From contig NZ_JACHEB010000002.1 of the NCBI RefSeq assembly GCF_014201335.1, positions 372,001-436,000 on the forward strand: a DNA stretch of 64,000 nucleotides, in the 5' to 3' direction. This DNA comes from Tunturiibacter gelidiferens. GTDB lineage: Bacteria > Acidobacteriota > Terriglobia > Terriglobales > Acidobacteriaceae. Below are positions 56,586 to 64,000 of this stretch, in pieces. Numbering within the stretch: the stretch's first letter is position 1; each line of letters begins with the position of its first letter. The translations under genes were made by a program, and so were the position numbers. The notes beneath the pieces are model-generated. The model ran no database searches. It saw only the letters and a program-made list of their open reading frames with translations, and had not been told where the DNA came from.

Positions 56586-56948
56586 ATGATTTTTCGCAAA
56601 AACGCTTTGGCGCATCTAATGCTGGCTGGTGTGCTTTCTCTCAGCGTTGTGCCCGCTGGCTTGGCGCAAGCCACGCAAGACAGTGATGTGAACAGTTGGT
56701 CTGCGCCACGCGGCTACGATATGGCTTATCCCGAGAACGGCACCCCCAACATGGTGGCTCGTCAAGGCTATGCTGCAGGCTTCAACCAGGGCCAGGCCGA
56801 CGTATCGCGCGGCCAGTCGTTCAAGCCCACGGACAACAAGGCATACGCACACGCAAAGATCCCGAAGGGGATGGACAAAGACGCGTTCAAGACAGAGTTT
56901 CGTGAAGCCTTCGTGAAGGGATACACCAACGCCTACAAGGGCCAGTAG
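56586..56948 (+). CDS. small exported hypothetical protein
   Basis: This 120-residue protein has a good GGAGG site and a signal peptide (AGVLSLSVVPAGLAQ). A mature part holds two similar stretches, GYAAGFNQGQADVSRGQ and FVKGYTNAYKGQ, each with a GYxxxxxxG core. It probably forms a short helical pair. Such proteins recur in acidobacteria without known role. A hairpin follows at 56983. Confidence 0.7.
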   Translation: MIFRKNALAHLMLAGVLSLSVVPAGLAQATQDSDVNSWSAPRGYDMAYPENGTPNMVARQGYAAGFNQGQADVSRGQSFKPTDNKAYAHAKIPKGMDKDAFKTEFREAFVKGYTNAYKGQ

Positions 56949-56982
56949 CACTCGCGAAATACCACAACTTAAAGAAACAACA

Positions 56983-57025
56983 ATGCCCGCTTTCGTGACC
57001 ACGCAACAGTCGCGAAAGCGGGCAT
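56983..57025 (-). terminator. terminator hairpin between convergent genes
   Basis: ATGCCCGCTTTCG (56983-56995) pairs with CGAAAGCGGGCAT (57013-57025). Read leftward it is followed by TTGTTTCTTT, so it best fits the DUF3606 gene on the minus strand. The stem may also stop the plus-strand gene. Confidence 0.8.
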
Positions 57026-57039
57026 CTCTGTATCAGCTG

Positions 57040-57294
57040 TTATTTGTGATGACTCAGAGCAGCGCGAACCTTCTCCACATGCGTACCATGCACGCGGATC
57101 GCCTCATGCAGTTGATCGCCCGTCACACCAAACTCCTTCGCCCAGTAATGAATATCGGACGACATCTTCGGATTAATCTCCTTCGGATCATGCGGGCCTT
57201 TCTCCGGCTCGACGTGTTCCGCATGAGCGGTGCGAACTTTAGACTTCTCAACCTCTTCATGCTCGTGCGGCCGTGCGGGATCTGGATGAGACAT
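57040..57294 (-). CDS. DUF3606-like small protein
   Basis: From the ATG at 57294 (behind AAGGGG) the 84-residue product has a charged N-terminus rich in His and Glu. The DUF3606-type helix pair follows, with DIHYWAKEFGVTGDQLHEAI and RVHGTHVEKVRAAL. DUF3606 proteins are short, uncharacterised and often stress related. A frame to 57321 adds nine residues. Confidence 0.78.
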   Translation of the reverse strand: MSHPDPARPHEHEEVEKSKVRTAHAEHVEPEKGPHDPKEINPKMSSDIHYWAKEFGVTGDQLHEAIRVHGTHVEKVRAALSHHK

Positions 57295-57476
57295 GTATTC
57301 ATTCCCCTTTTTGTGTTCCACAGATTAGATGCGGAAGTGGTGGTGCAGGCACACCCACTACGGAATCCTCTGCGACTTTCGTGGCAAAGTTACGAAGGTG
57401 CTACTTGTCTTATGAATGGCGACAGGGTAGCTTTCGTACTGACTTTCAACTTACTGAGACTAGGTCGTACGAAAAC

Positions 57477-58235
57477 ATGCGTTACCCCCTTGCTTCACTT
57501 TTTTTGGTTCTTTCTGGATTGGGCAATTCAGCCTTAGCGCAACAAAGTGCAGCGCCCGCTGTACCTGTAAGTGATCAAGACAAACCCCGCGTCTACGTAA
57601 CCGATAGCAATTCATGGTCGACCCAAGGCTCTGCGGGTGGATCTCACGGCTCGTTCGGTGCCAGCTCTTCAGGCGGAGCACGACCGCAGACTGCTGAAAT
57701 CATCAAAACCTTCGGACAGCGTTGCCCCGAGGTCACCGTCAACAACCGCGCCGACGCAAGCAACTACATCGTTGAGTTGGACCACGAAGGCGGCAAAAGC
57801 GTCTTTGCTCATAAAGACAAGATCGCAGTCTTCGTCCAGAAAACAGGCGACTCGATCTTCAGCGAATCAACTCTATCAGTCGGCGGCTCCGTTAAAGATG
57901 CCTGCACGGCACTGCTCACTCATTGGTCTGCGCACTCAAGCGAATTGAAGACTCCGCCGAATGGATTCGCTCAGCCCGTTCCCGATGGCGGACACGGTGT
58001 TGCGCCATCGTCTGTCGCTTCCGTTCAACAGTCTTCCATCACGGTGGACTCAAGCGTTCCAAACTGTGACATCGAGGTAGACGGAAATTTCATGGGCAAC
58101 ACACCATCGACGTTGACTCTCGCCCCGGGCAAGCACCAGATTGTTGTGAAGAAAGCGGGTTTCCAAGATTGGTCGCGAAGCATGTTGGTGGCGAGCGGCT
58201 CTGTGAGACTTAGCGCAGAAATGGTTCAGAAATAG
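57477..58235 (+). CDS. exported PEGA-domain protein
   Basis: The ATG at 57477 starts a 252-residue protein with a signal peptide (LASLFLVLSGLGNSALAQ). A Ser/Gly-rich stretch precedes a domain with NNRADASNYIVELDHEGGKS, and a C-terminal PEGA domain follows (VPNCDIEVDGNFMGNTPSTL, then LAPGKHQIVVKKAGFQDWSR). PEGA domains are surface or wall-associated beta-sandwiches. An upstream frame to 57273 overlaps the DUF3606 gene and is rejected. Confidence 0.8.
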   Translation: MRYPLASLFLVLSGLGNSALAQQSAAPAVPVSDQDKPRVYVTDSNSWSTQGSAGGSHGSFGASSSGGARPQTAEIIKTFGQRCPEVTVNNRADASNYIVELDHEGGKSVFAHKDKIAVFVQKTGDSIFSESTLSVGGSVKDACTALLTHWSAHSSELKTPPNGFAQPVPDGGHGVAPSSVASVQQSSITVDSSVPNCDIEVDGNFMGNTPSTLTLAPGKHQIVVKKAGFQDWSRSMLVASGSVRLSAEMVQK

Positions 58236-58238
58236 AAT

Positions 58239-58285
58239 TGCCGCCCATCTCGACGAGATAATACGTCGTCAAGATGGGCGGCAAC
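58239..58285. terminator. bidirectional terminator hairpin
   Basis: TTGCCGCCCATCT pairs with AGATGGGCGGCAA at 13 bp, with further pairing CGACGA/GTCGTC inside. It lies between convergent genes. T-runs are poor on both sides, so transcription stop is inferred from stem strength and position. Confidence 0.65.
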
Positions 58286-58304
58286 AGAAGAATCAACCCA
58301 CGCT

Positions 58305-58874
58305 TCAGAACGCTAGCAGCCGATCAAAGAATGAGCGATAGCGCCGCAACGCCTGTCTCAAATCTTCAGTAGACACGTTATCCCCGCGATCCCATTGATG
58401 CTCAAGCTCCGTGCGGGTTGCGCTGAACTGCTCCGAGATCCGCGTCACCAAAGTTGCTACAAGCTCATCCGCCTGTTTCACAGCAGTCCTCGGCTCATCC
58501 ACAAAACCAATCTGAGCCTTATCCCACTTTGCGCGAAGATCATTCAACTCAGTGGTCGGGAACAGCTGTCCCGGCTGGTCCGATCCGACCGTCGAATCGA
58601 CCCCTGCAGTGGTCTGTCCGACAGCCGCTCTCTCGTCATACCTGTCGTCTGTCCTTCCCACAACCCGTGGCTCCCGAACGAACACATCATCGCTTTTCTC
58701 GGTAGTTCGCCAATCCTCGTCAACAACTCGCTCATCGCGTACAAGATCATCGCGGCGATCATCGATGACCTCCGGTGCAGTCTCCGCCGGATAGATTCTT
58801 CTTTCAGAACCCGCCACCCGGTTAGCAACTTCATCTGCCGTCAATCTTGCATCATCACGAATTTCGCCAATCAT
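58305..58874 (-). CDS. hypothetical protein, paralogue of the upstream gene
   Basis: This 189-residue soluble protein has an acidic, Asp/Arg-rich N-terminal half with many D-R pairs. The helical C-terminal domain includes WDKAQIGFVDEPRTAVKQAD and NVSTEDLRQALRRYRSFFDR. The domain matches the C-terminal domain of the upstream gene in order and wording. The ATG overlaps the upstream stop (ATGA), so the pair is translationally coupled. No family name is known to me. Confidence 0.7.
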   Translation of the reverse strand: MIGEIRDDARLTADEVANRVAGSERRIYPAETAPEVIDDRRDDLVRDERVVDEDWRTTEKSDDVFVREPRVVGRTDDRYDERAAVGQTTAGVDSTVGSDQPGQLFPTTELNDLRAKWDKAQIGFVDEPRTAVKQADELVATLVTRISEQFSATRTELEHQWDRGDNVSTEDLRQALRRYRSFFDRLLAF

Positions 58875-59443
58875 GCTACCTCCTTATGGGTCGCGGCCGA
58901 CACGCCCAGTAACTCGTCAAACAGGGAACGAAAGTGCACCATGGCTCTTCGCAGGTCCTCAGTCGTGGACTGGCCCTTCGCATGGCGCAAAACAATGTCG
59001 TGTGCATTCCGGTAGTTGCCGACAGTTTCGGGATAATGAACCGAGATATCCTCGGCGCGCCGATCGAACTCACTCATCGGATAGCCCCGCGAGTTCATCA
59101 CATCCGTCACCAACCGATCCGCCTCATTCACCGCACCTCTGGGATCGTCCACAAACTGCTTCTGGACGAAGGTCCACTGATGGAGGTACCGATCCCGGTC
59201 GGCAGTCGGCAGGTCACGCAGCTTCAGCGCCGATACGCGCCGCTCGCGTTCCACAAGAACGTTTTCAGCAAGTCTGGGATCGCCCTGCTGACGTACGACC
59301 CGGTCATACTCCGGTCCAAACTTCTCCTTCAGCCGTGCCGAACTGTTGCGCCGGTTATACAAAACCACCGCCACAATCACCAGCAAAGCCACCACAGCAA
59401 CAATCGCAATCAACACCTTCGGGTCCATAGCTCTTGGGTCCAT
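58871..59443 (-). CDS. hypothetical membrane-anchored protein, paralogue of the downstream gene
   Basis: This 190-residue protein has one N-terminal helix (VLIAIVAVVALLVIVAVVLY) and then the segment FGPEYDRVVRQQGDPRLAEN. The shared domain follows with FVQKQFVDDPRGAVNEADRL and STTEDLRRAMVHFRSLFDEL. It resembles a small acidobacterial membrane family of unknown role. AAGGGGG precedes the start ATG. It and the following gene form a two-gene operon. Confidence 0.72.
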   Translation of the reverse strand: MDPRAMDPKVLIAIVAVVALLVIVAVVLYNRRNSSARLKEKFGPEYDRVVRQQGDPRLAENVLVERERRVSALKLRDLPTADRDRYLHQWTFVQKQFVDDPRGAVNEADRLVTDVMNSRGYPMSEFDRRAEDISVHYPETVGNYRNAHDIVLRHAKGQSTTEDLRRAMVHFRSLFDELLGVSAATHKEVA

Positions 59444-59653
59444 ACTTCACCCCCTTTGCATTCCTTGATGCGGGCGATACCCGACCGCGTTGTGCTGGCC
59501 GTGCGTTCATCTGTGGACATCTGTGGATTGTTGGTAGCGCGAAAGCCCTGATCATTCCTGCGAAAACAAGCGTCAACTTCGCGGACAACGCAATGGTCCA
59601 CCACCGAAGAGTGATTTGTGAGGAAAGATTTTTAGCAGCAAAGAGAAGCTGAT

Positions 59654-60199
59654 TCAGTCTCCCGCAGGAGACTTCACATCGTCAACGACTCCGCGACCGA
59701 GCAACAACGCGTGAAGCTTCTCCTCACCCAACACCCGACGAAGCTCCCTGAACCCGAACAGAGGAACGAACGCGCAAAAGATGACCAGAGCCCGCGACAC
59801 CATGTCCGTCCAGTGGAGACCGTGCATAACCGTCCCCGACGGCTCACCCTTGATGAGCCTCTTCACGAACTCTTCGAGGATATGGAAGACAAGCACAAGC
59901 GCCGCAAAGATCAACGACTTGAGCAGAATAGACTGGTACAACGGCCTCTTCTCGTAGCCCCTGCCCACATGCAGCATCTCCCCAATCAGAATCACCTTGC
60001 CGATCACCAGCGCATTGATCAGCGCGAAACTATAGTTCAGAACGTCGTTGTCGACGTCGTACTTCTTCAACAGCAGCATCGTGTACGTCACAAGCGCGCA
60101 GAAGAAGAACGCCAGGTACGTGGCGATCACCACGAACTCCATAAACTCATGCTTGGCCTTCTGCTTAAAGCCAACCTTTGTCTTCTCGTTGTCGCTCAT
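59654..60199 (-). CDS. hypothetical four-helix membrane protein
   Basis: This 181-residue protein has an AGGAG site and four hydrophobic segments: VVIATYLAFFFCALVTYTML, VLNYSFALINALVIGKVILI, SILLKSLIFAALVLVFHILE and MVSRALVIFCAFVPLFGFRE. Charged residues sit within or next to the helices (GEMLHVG, HILEEFVKRL). It does not match a transporter family I know. It is a single gene, upstream of gyrA in the direction of plus-strand numbering only. Confidence 0.7.
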   Translation of the reverse strand: MSDNEKTKVGFKQKAKHEFMEFVVIATYLAFFFCALVTYTMLLLKKYDVDNDVLNYSFALINALVIGKVILIGEMLHVGRGYEKRPLYQSILLKSLIFAALVLVFHILEEFVKRLIKGEPSGTVMHGLHWTDMVSRALVIFCAFVPLFGFRELRRVLGEEKLHALLLGRGVVDDVKSPAGD

Positions 60200-60419
60200 G
60201 GAAGTTCTCCTGCCGCGGCAAACCCCATCACCACAGGGCGCGCGACACCGAATCGAGAGAAGAATAGCAGCCTACCTCAGCCTCATTCCCAAAAAGGGAA
60301 CAATCAAAAATAAATCCCCAAAACCTGGCGCATTTTTTAAGCTCCAAAAACTGACTGCTTAAACTCCACGTTCACCACGCAATCCACCACGTTCTCACCA
60401 CCAAATCACCACGAGAAAA

Positions 60420-60456
60420 TGCCCGTTTTTGCCAAAAACCCCAGCAAAAACGGGCA
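60420..60456 (-). terminator. terminator of gyrA
   Basis: Read leftward, TGCCCGTTTTT and AAAAACGGGCA form an 11-bp stem followed by TTTTC, 28 bp after the gyrA stop. Confidence 0.8.
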
Positions 60457-60484
60457 CGTCCACCCACAAAATAAAAATACAAAA

Positions 60485-63388
60485 CTACTGCAGCAAAGTT
60501 CCCTCTTCCGGCAAAGTCTTAGCCTCCTCCGGAGGAATCACCACAGCCGCCGCCACCTTATCCTGATCCTCAAGATCCAGCAGCTTGACCCCCTGCGTAC
60601 TTCTTCCAGCGGACCTAACACTCTTAGTATCAATGCGAATGATCTTCCCAAACTGGCTGATCACCATCATCTCCGTAGTATCATCCACCAGCTGAATGCT
60701 CGTAACCTTGCCAATCTTGGGCGTTGTCTTCATGTTGATAACCCCTTTACCACCACGAGATTGCAGGCGGTACTGGTCAACGTCGGTCCTCTTCCCAAAC
60801 CCATTCTCACTCACCGTCAAAACCAGGCAAGGCGTCAAACCCAGCTGTTTATCAAGCTTTTCAAGCTTCGCCGCAACTTCAGCCGAAGCAATCGGCGCCG
60901 CAAGTTCCCCAGGCTCGGCAAGTTCCAGCGGCTGCGCCCCGGTCGACTCGGTAGCCTCATCGATCGCCGCCTCCACCTGATCCGTAAGCCCCTTCTGAGC
61001 AGCACGTTCGAGCCGAGCCTTATTGCGCGCCTCGTTCGAAGGCGTAACCGCCGCCCCAATCACATAATCGCCCTTCTTCAACGTAATGCCACGATTTCCC
61101 GTAGCAGGCCGACCCATCGGGCGTAAGTCCTGCTCATTGAATCGGATAGCCATACCGTCATGCGTCGCCAGGAAGATCACCTGCTCACCATCCGTAACCC
61201 GCGCAATGATCAGCTCATCGTCCTTCTCAATGTTGATAGCGATAATCCCTCGTGCCATCACATTCGAAAAGTCCTTCAGTGCAGTCTTCTTCACCGTTCC
61301 GTTTCGAGTGGCAAAGAGAATGTACTTGCTCTCTTCTTCGAGATCTCGAACAGGGAGGATGGTCACAACTTTTTCACCCGGCTGCAGCGCGACGAGCGAA
61401 GCCATCGCCTTACCCTTACCGGCTGCACCAATGTCGGGAACCTCATACACCTTGAGCCAGTACACGCGCCCGGTGTTGGTGAAGCACAGCAAATACGCGT
61501 GCGTAGAGTCGATGATGAGCTGCGCAACAAAATCCTCTTCGCGCGTCTTCATCCCGAGACGCCCGGTTCCACCGCGGCGCTGCTGCCTATAAATAGAGAT
61601 CGGCGTGCGCTTGAGGTAGCCAGTGTTCGACACCGTCACCGCCACTTGCTCGTCAGTAATGAGGTCTTCAAGCTGGAGTTCGGCCGTCTCATCAATGATC
61701 TGCGTGCGGCGAGCATCGCCATACTTGTCGCGGATCTCGGTAAGCTCTTTGACGATCACCTTGCGCAACTTCGCCGGAGAAGCAAGAATTGACTCGAACT
61801 CAGTGATGTTGTCGCGGACTTCAGCGAGTTCCTTGAGAAGCTCGTCGATGGAAAGCTGAGTCAGGCGGTAGAGCTGCAGTTCGAGGATAGCGTCAATCTG
61901 CTTGTAGCTGAGAATCAGAGTCCCGGTCGTGCTGAACGTCATGTCGACGCCGTATTTAGCGGGATCGAGCGTAACACCGCGAAGCTCAGTTCCGCGAAGG
62001 TTGATACGTTTGTTCGAGAAGTAGGAGAACAGATTCTCGCGTGCATCGGCGCGGCTCGAAGACTGACGAATAATCTTGATGACGTTATCGAGGTGGTCAA
62101 GCGCGATCTGGTAACCGAGCAGAATGTGTTCGCGGTCGCGGGCCTTCGCGAGAAGAAAGGCCGTCCGGCGACGAACGACTTCGGTACGGTGATCAAGAAA
62201 GGCGCGAATCGCCTGATCGAGCGGCAGTTCTTTTGGCTGGCCGTTATGAACGGCCAGGAAGATCATCGAGAACGAATCCTGCATCTGCGTATGTTTGTGC
62301 AGCTGATTCAGAACAATCTGGCTCTCTGCACCGCGCTTCAAGCCGATGACGATACGCATGCCGTCACGGTCGGATTCATCACGGAACTCGTCGCGAGCGA
62401 TGTCGGTGATGACACCCTCGTTGACCAACTCGGCGATGCGTTCGATGAGCTTCGACTTATTAACCTGATAAGGAATCTCAGTGACGATGATCGCTTGACG
62501 ACCGCCGGAGATATTTTCGATGCTGCACTTCGCTCGCATCATGAAGCGGCCACGGCCCGTGCGGTAAGCATTCGGGATATTCGTCTTGCCGAAGAGATAA
62601 CCGCCGGTAGGAAAGTCGGGGCCGAGAACATGCTCGAGCACCAGGTCAAGATCAGACCGGTGATCCTGCGGAGACTTTTGCAGTAACGAGATGCAGGCGT
62701 TCACGATCTCAGTCAGGTTGTGTGGTGGGATATTAGTCGCCATACCGACAGCGATGCCCGAGCTACCGTTGACGATGAGATTCGGAACGCGCGCCGGCAG
62801 AACCGTAGGCTCTAGCGAAGACTCGTCGTAGTTCGGCGAAAAGTCGACTGTGTCGTAGTCGATGTCGGCGAGCATCTCACCGGCGAGCCGCGTCAGCCGG
62901 GATTCCGTATAACGCATAGCTGCAGCTGAGTCGCCATCGACCGAGCCAAAGTTCCCTTGGCCATCTACTAATAGGTAGCGAAGCGAAAATGGCTGCGCGA
63001 GCCGAACCATCGTGTCGTAGATCGCCGAGTCGCCATGGGGGTGGTAGTTACCCATAACGTGGCCCACCACCTTGGCCGACTTGGTGTACTTCTTGTTGAA
63101 CTGGAGGCCCATCTCCTGCATGCCATAAAGGATGCGGCGATGAACGGGCTTGAGGCCATCGCGGACATCGGGCAGAGCGCGGCCGATGATGACCGACATC
63201 GAGTAGTCGAGATACGATCTCCGCATCTCTTCTTCAATATTGATAGAGAGCATGAACGCGGCGCCGCGGCCCTGAACGGTCGAGCCGTCTGGAGGAGATC
63301 CTGCCGGGGGTGGGTTATTTGAATTAGCGTCCTGCGGGGAGGGTGCGTTGGGGTTCTTCGGGTCCTGCGGAAACAGATCGTCAGCCAT
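60485..63388 (-). CDS. gyrA: DNA gyrase subunit A
   Basis: This 967-residue subunit makes and rejoins the double-strand break during negative supercoiling. The quinolone-resistance region [20 protein letters not shown] keeps the sensitive-type Ser and Asp, and the active tyrosine lies in [11 protein letters not shown]. The C-terminal beta-pinwheel contains the GyrA box QRRGGTG. The N-terminus has a Pro/Asn-rich extension of about 45 residues before [20 protein letters not shown]. The pinwheel holds an Ala/Glu-rich insert of about 70 residues (61050-60836) not present in E. coli GyrA. Confidence 0.97.
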   Translation of the reverse strand: MADDLFPQDPKNPNAPSPQDANSNNPPPAGSPPDGSTVQGRGAAFMLSINIEEEMRRSYLDYSMSVIIGRALPDVRDGLKPVHRRILYGMQEMGLQFNKKYTKSAKVVGHVMGNYHPHGDSAIYDTMVRLAQPFSLRYLLVDGQGNFGSVDGDSAAAMRYTESRLTRLAGEMLADIDYDTVDFSPNYDESSLEPTVLPARVPNLIVNGSSGIAVGMATNIPPHNLTEIVNACISLLQKSPQDHRSDLDLVLEHVLGPDFPTGGYLFGKTNIPNAYRTGRGRFMMRAKCSIENISGGRQAIIVTEIPYQVNKSKLIERIAELVNEGVITDIARDEFRDESDRDGMRIVIGLKRGAESQIVLNQLHKHTQMQDSFSMIFLAVHNGQPKELPLDQAIRAFLDHRTEVVRRRTAFLLAKARDREHILLGYQIALDHLDNVIKIIRQSSSRADARENLFSYFSNKRINLRGTELRGVTLDPAKYGVDMTFSTTGTLILSYKQIDAILELQLYRLTQLSIDELLKELAEVRDNITEFESILASPAKLRKVIVKELTEIRDKYGDARRTQIIDETAELQLEDLITDEQVAVTVSNTGYLKRTPISIYRQQRRGGTGRLGMKTREEDFVAQLIIDSTHAYLLCFTNTGRVYWLKVYEVPDIGAAGKGKAMASLVALQPGEKVVTILPVRDLEEESKYILFATRNGTVKKTALKDFSNVMARGIIAINIEKDDELIIARVTDGEQVIFLATHDGMAIRFNEQDLRPMGRPATGNRGITLKKGDYVIGAAVTPSNEARNKARLERAAQKGLTDQVEAAIDEATESTGAQPLELAEPGELAAPIASAEVAAKLEKLDKQLGLTPCLVLTVSENGFGKRTDVDQYRLQSRGGKGVINMKTTPKIGKVTSIQLVDDTTEMMVISQFGKIIRIDTKSVRSAGRSTQGVKLLDLEDQDKVAAAVVIPPEEAKTLPEEGTLLQ

Positions 63389-63521
63389 GGTGTACTTCCA
63401 TGATAAATGCTTGATTTGGCTGGGTAAAGCCGCTCCCTGAGAACCAAATCTTGGACATCAGCTAGACGCAGAAAATGCGGGACTTAGAGGCTATCTAGTC
63501 CAAACTTTTAAGGCAACAAAA

Positions 63522-63549
63522 AAGGGACAGGCTTTTTGGCCTGTCCCTT
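63522..63549 (-). terminator. terminator of the right-edge TonB receptor gene
   Basis: AAGGGACAGGC (63522-63532) pairs with GCCTGTCCCTT (63539-63549). Read leftward the stem is followed by a run of six T, a textbook rho-independent terminator. It lies 22 bp after the receptor's stop and 133 bp before the gyrA start. Confidence 0.9.
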
Positions 63550-63571
63550 ATGTCTTTTATCGAGCGTTCTC

Positions 63572-64000
63572 TTAGAAGTAGAGTTTGCCAGATAGTTGAA
63601 CGGTGCGAGCGTTGTTAAGGAAGACCTTTCCAGGCTGATTGAAGAAGCCACTCCCCGCCGTCTGGAAGTTGATGTAGGTTGTTGTGTTGGAAGTTTGATT
63701 GACGTTGTTTACCGTGCCCGGGGTGTACTGAGCATGATTTAGGACGTTGTAGGCCTGAGCGCCAAACTCAATCGAATAGCGCTCACGGAACGTAACCCGC
63801 TTGAGAAGCGACATGTCAAAGTTATTGATGGGTCGCGTCGGCAGCGTATTGCGTGCGCCATTCGGTAAACTACCTTTCCCGCCAGCGATGTAGTAAGCAT
63901 TCGGGTCGTCGGCCACGTAGCCCACGATGTTAGCGGTGCAAGTGGTTAGTTCGGTGCCCGGGGTGCAGAGGCTATCAAGGTTGGTAGCATGTTGAGCAGA
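63572..64000 (-). CDS. Oar-type TonB-dependent receptor, C-terminal part (cut by window end)
   Basis: The frame is open to position 64000 without a stop, so this is the 3-prime end of a larger gene. The visible ~142 residues contain ARNTLPTRPINNFDMSLLKR, FRERYSIEFGAQAYNVLNHA and the terminal barrel strand ending in LSGKLYF with the C-terminal aromatic. These match the last strands of Oar-type receptors, which carry an N-terminal carboxypeptidase-regulatory-like domain. Two Cys (TPGTELTTC region) sit in an outer loop. Confidence 0.85.
   Translation of the reverse strand, partial: SAQHATNLDSLCTPGTELTTCTANIVGYVADDPNAYYIAGGKGSLPNGARNTLPTRPINNFDMSLLKRVTFRERYSIEFGAQAYNVLNHAQYTPGTVNNVNQTSNTTTYINFQTAGSGFFNQPGKVFLNNARTVQLSGKLYF

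Noticed and set aside
60360..60420. CCAC-rich stretch after gyrA as a CRISPR-like array
   Set aside because: The CCAC units are irregular in spacing and only 3-6 bp long, with no repeat-spacer order, so this is low-complexity sequence.

Overview
The window looks like chromosomal DNA of an acidobacterium (Acidobacteriota, class Terriglobia, close to Edaphobacter, Granulicella or Terriglobus). This placement is an inference from gene content. Supporting features are TonB-dependent receptors with an N-terminal carboxypeptidase-regulatory-like (Oar-type) domain, a large Gram-negative envelope-assembly set (bamA, lptD, a lipoprotein peptidyl-prolyl isomerase, a DsbA-like lipoprotein), many small secreted DUF proteins, GH63-like and GH31 glycosidases, and a GC-rich genome with short intergenic hairpin repeats. 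I see no rRNA, tRNA, CRISPR array, prophage or complete insertion sequence.

Layout. 0.5-4.7 kb: a DHA2-type drug exporter, an S41 peptidase and a bacterial pentameric ligand-gated ion channel homologue. 5.1-8.8 kb: a decaying stretch with an internally deleted TonB receptor, a Tat-exported aminotransferase broken by one in-frame TAG, a frameshifted cytochrome P460 and the tail of an unidentified gene. 9.4-15.2 kb: a complete tripartite RND efflux operon. 15.2-26 kb: a GH63-like glucosidase, a secreted YCF48-like protein, a PepSY protein and TonB siderophore receptor pair that share a duplicated leader motif, and a GH31 glycosidase with a one-base frameshift. 26-38 kb: housekeeping and metabolic genes (aminotransferase, frr, PilZ protein, acyltransferase, TMEM175-type channel, molybdopterin oxidoreductase overlapping a threonine-dehydratase-like gene, S9 peptidase). 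38.2-47.8 kb: outer-membrane biogenesis genes bamA, an RDD protein, lptD, a DsbA-like lipoprotein and a PpiC/SurA-type lipoprotein, followed by a Gfo/Idh/MocA oxidoreductase. 48.9-60.2 kb: small secreted, membrane or stress-type proteins of mostly unknown function (DUF5715, cytochrome c, glycine-zipper, CsbD, DUF3606, PEGA, a paralogous pair). 60.5-63.4 kb: gyrA. The right edge cuts through the C-terminus of another Oar-type TonB receptor.

The strongest candidate for something undescribed is the leader motif of roughly 75 nt on the minus strand, found once in front of the PepSY gene and again in front of the TonB receptor. The two copies share loop and tail sequences, but their 8-bp stems differ completely in sequence while still pairing. 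This is what a structured cis-regulatory RNA would look like. A second pattern matters for annotation: at least four frameshifts (two in the TonB receptor remnant, one each in P460 and GH31) are each repaired by adding a single base to a homopolymer run, so some of the pseudogenes may be sequence errors.
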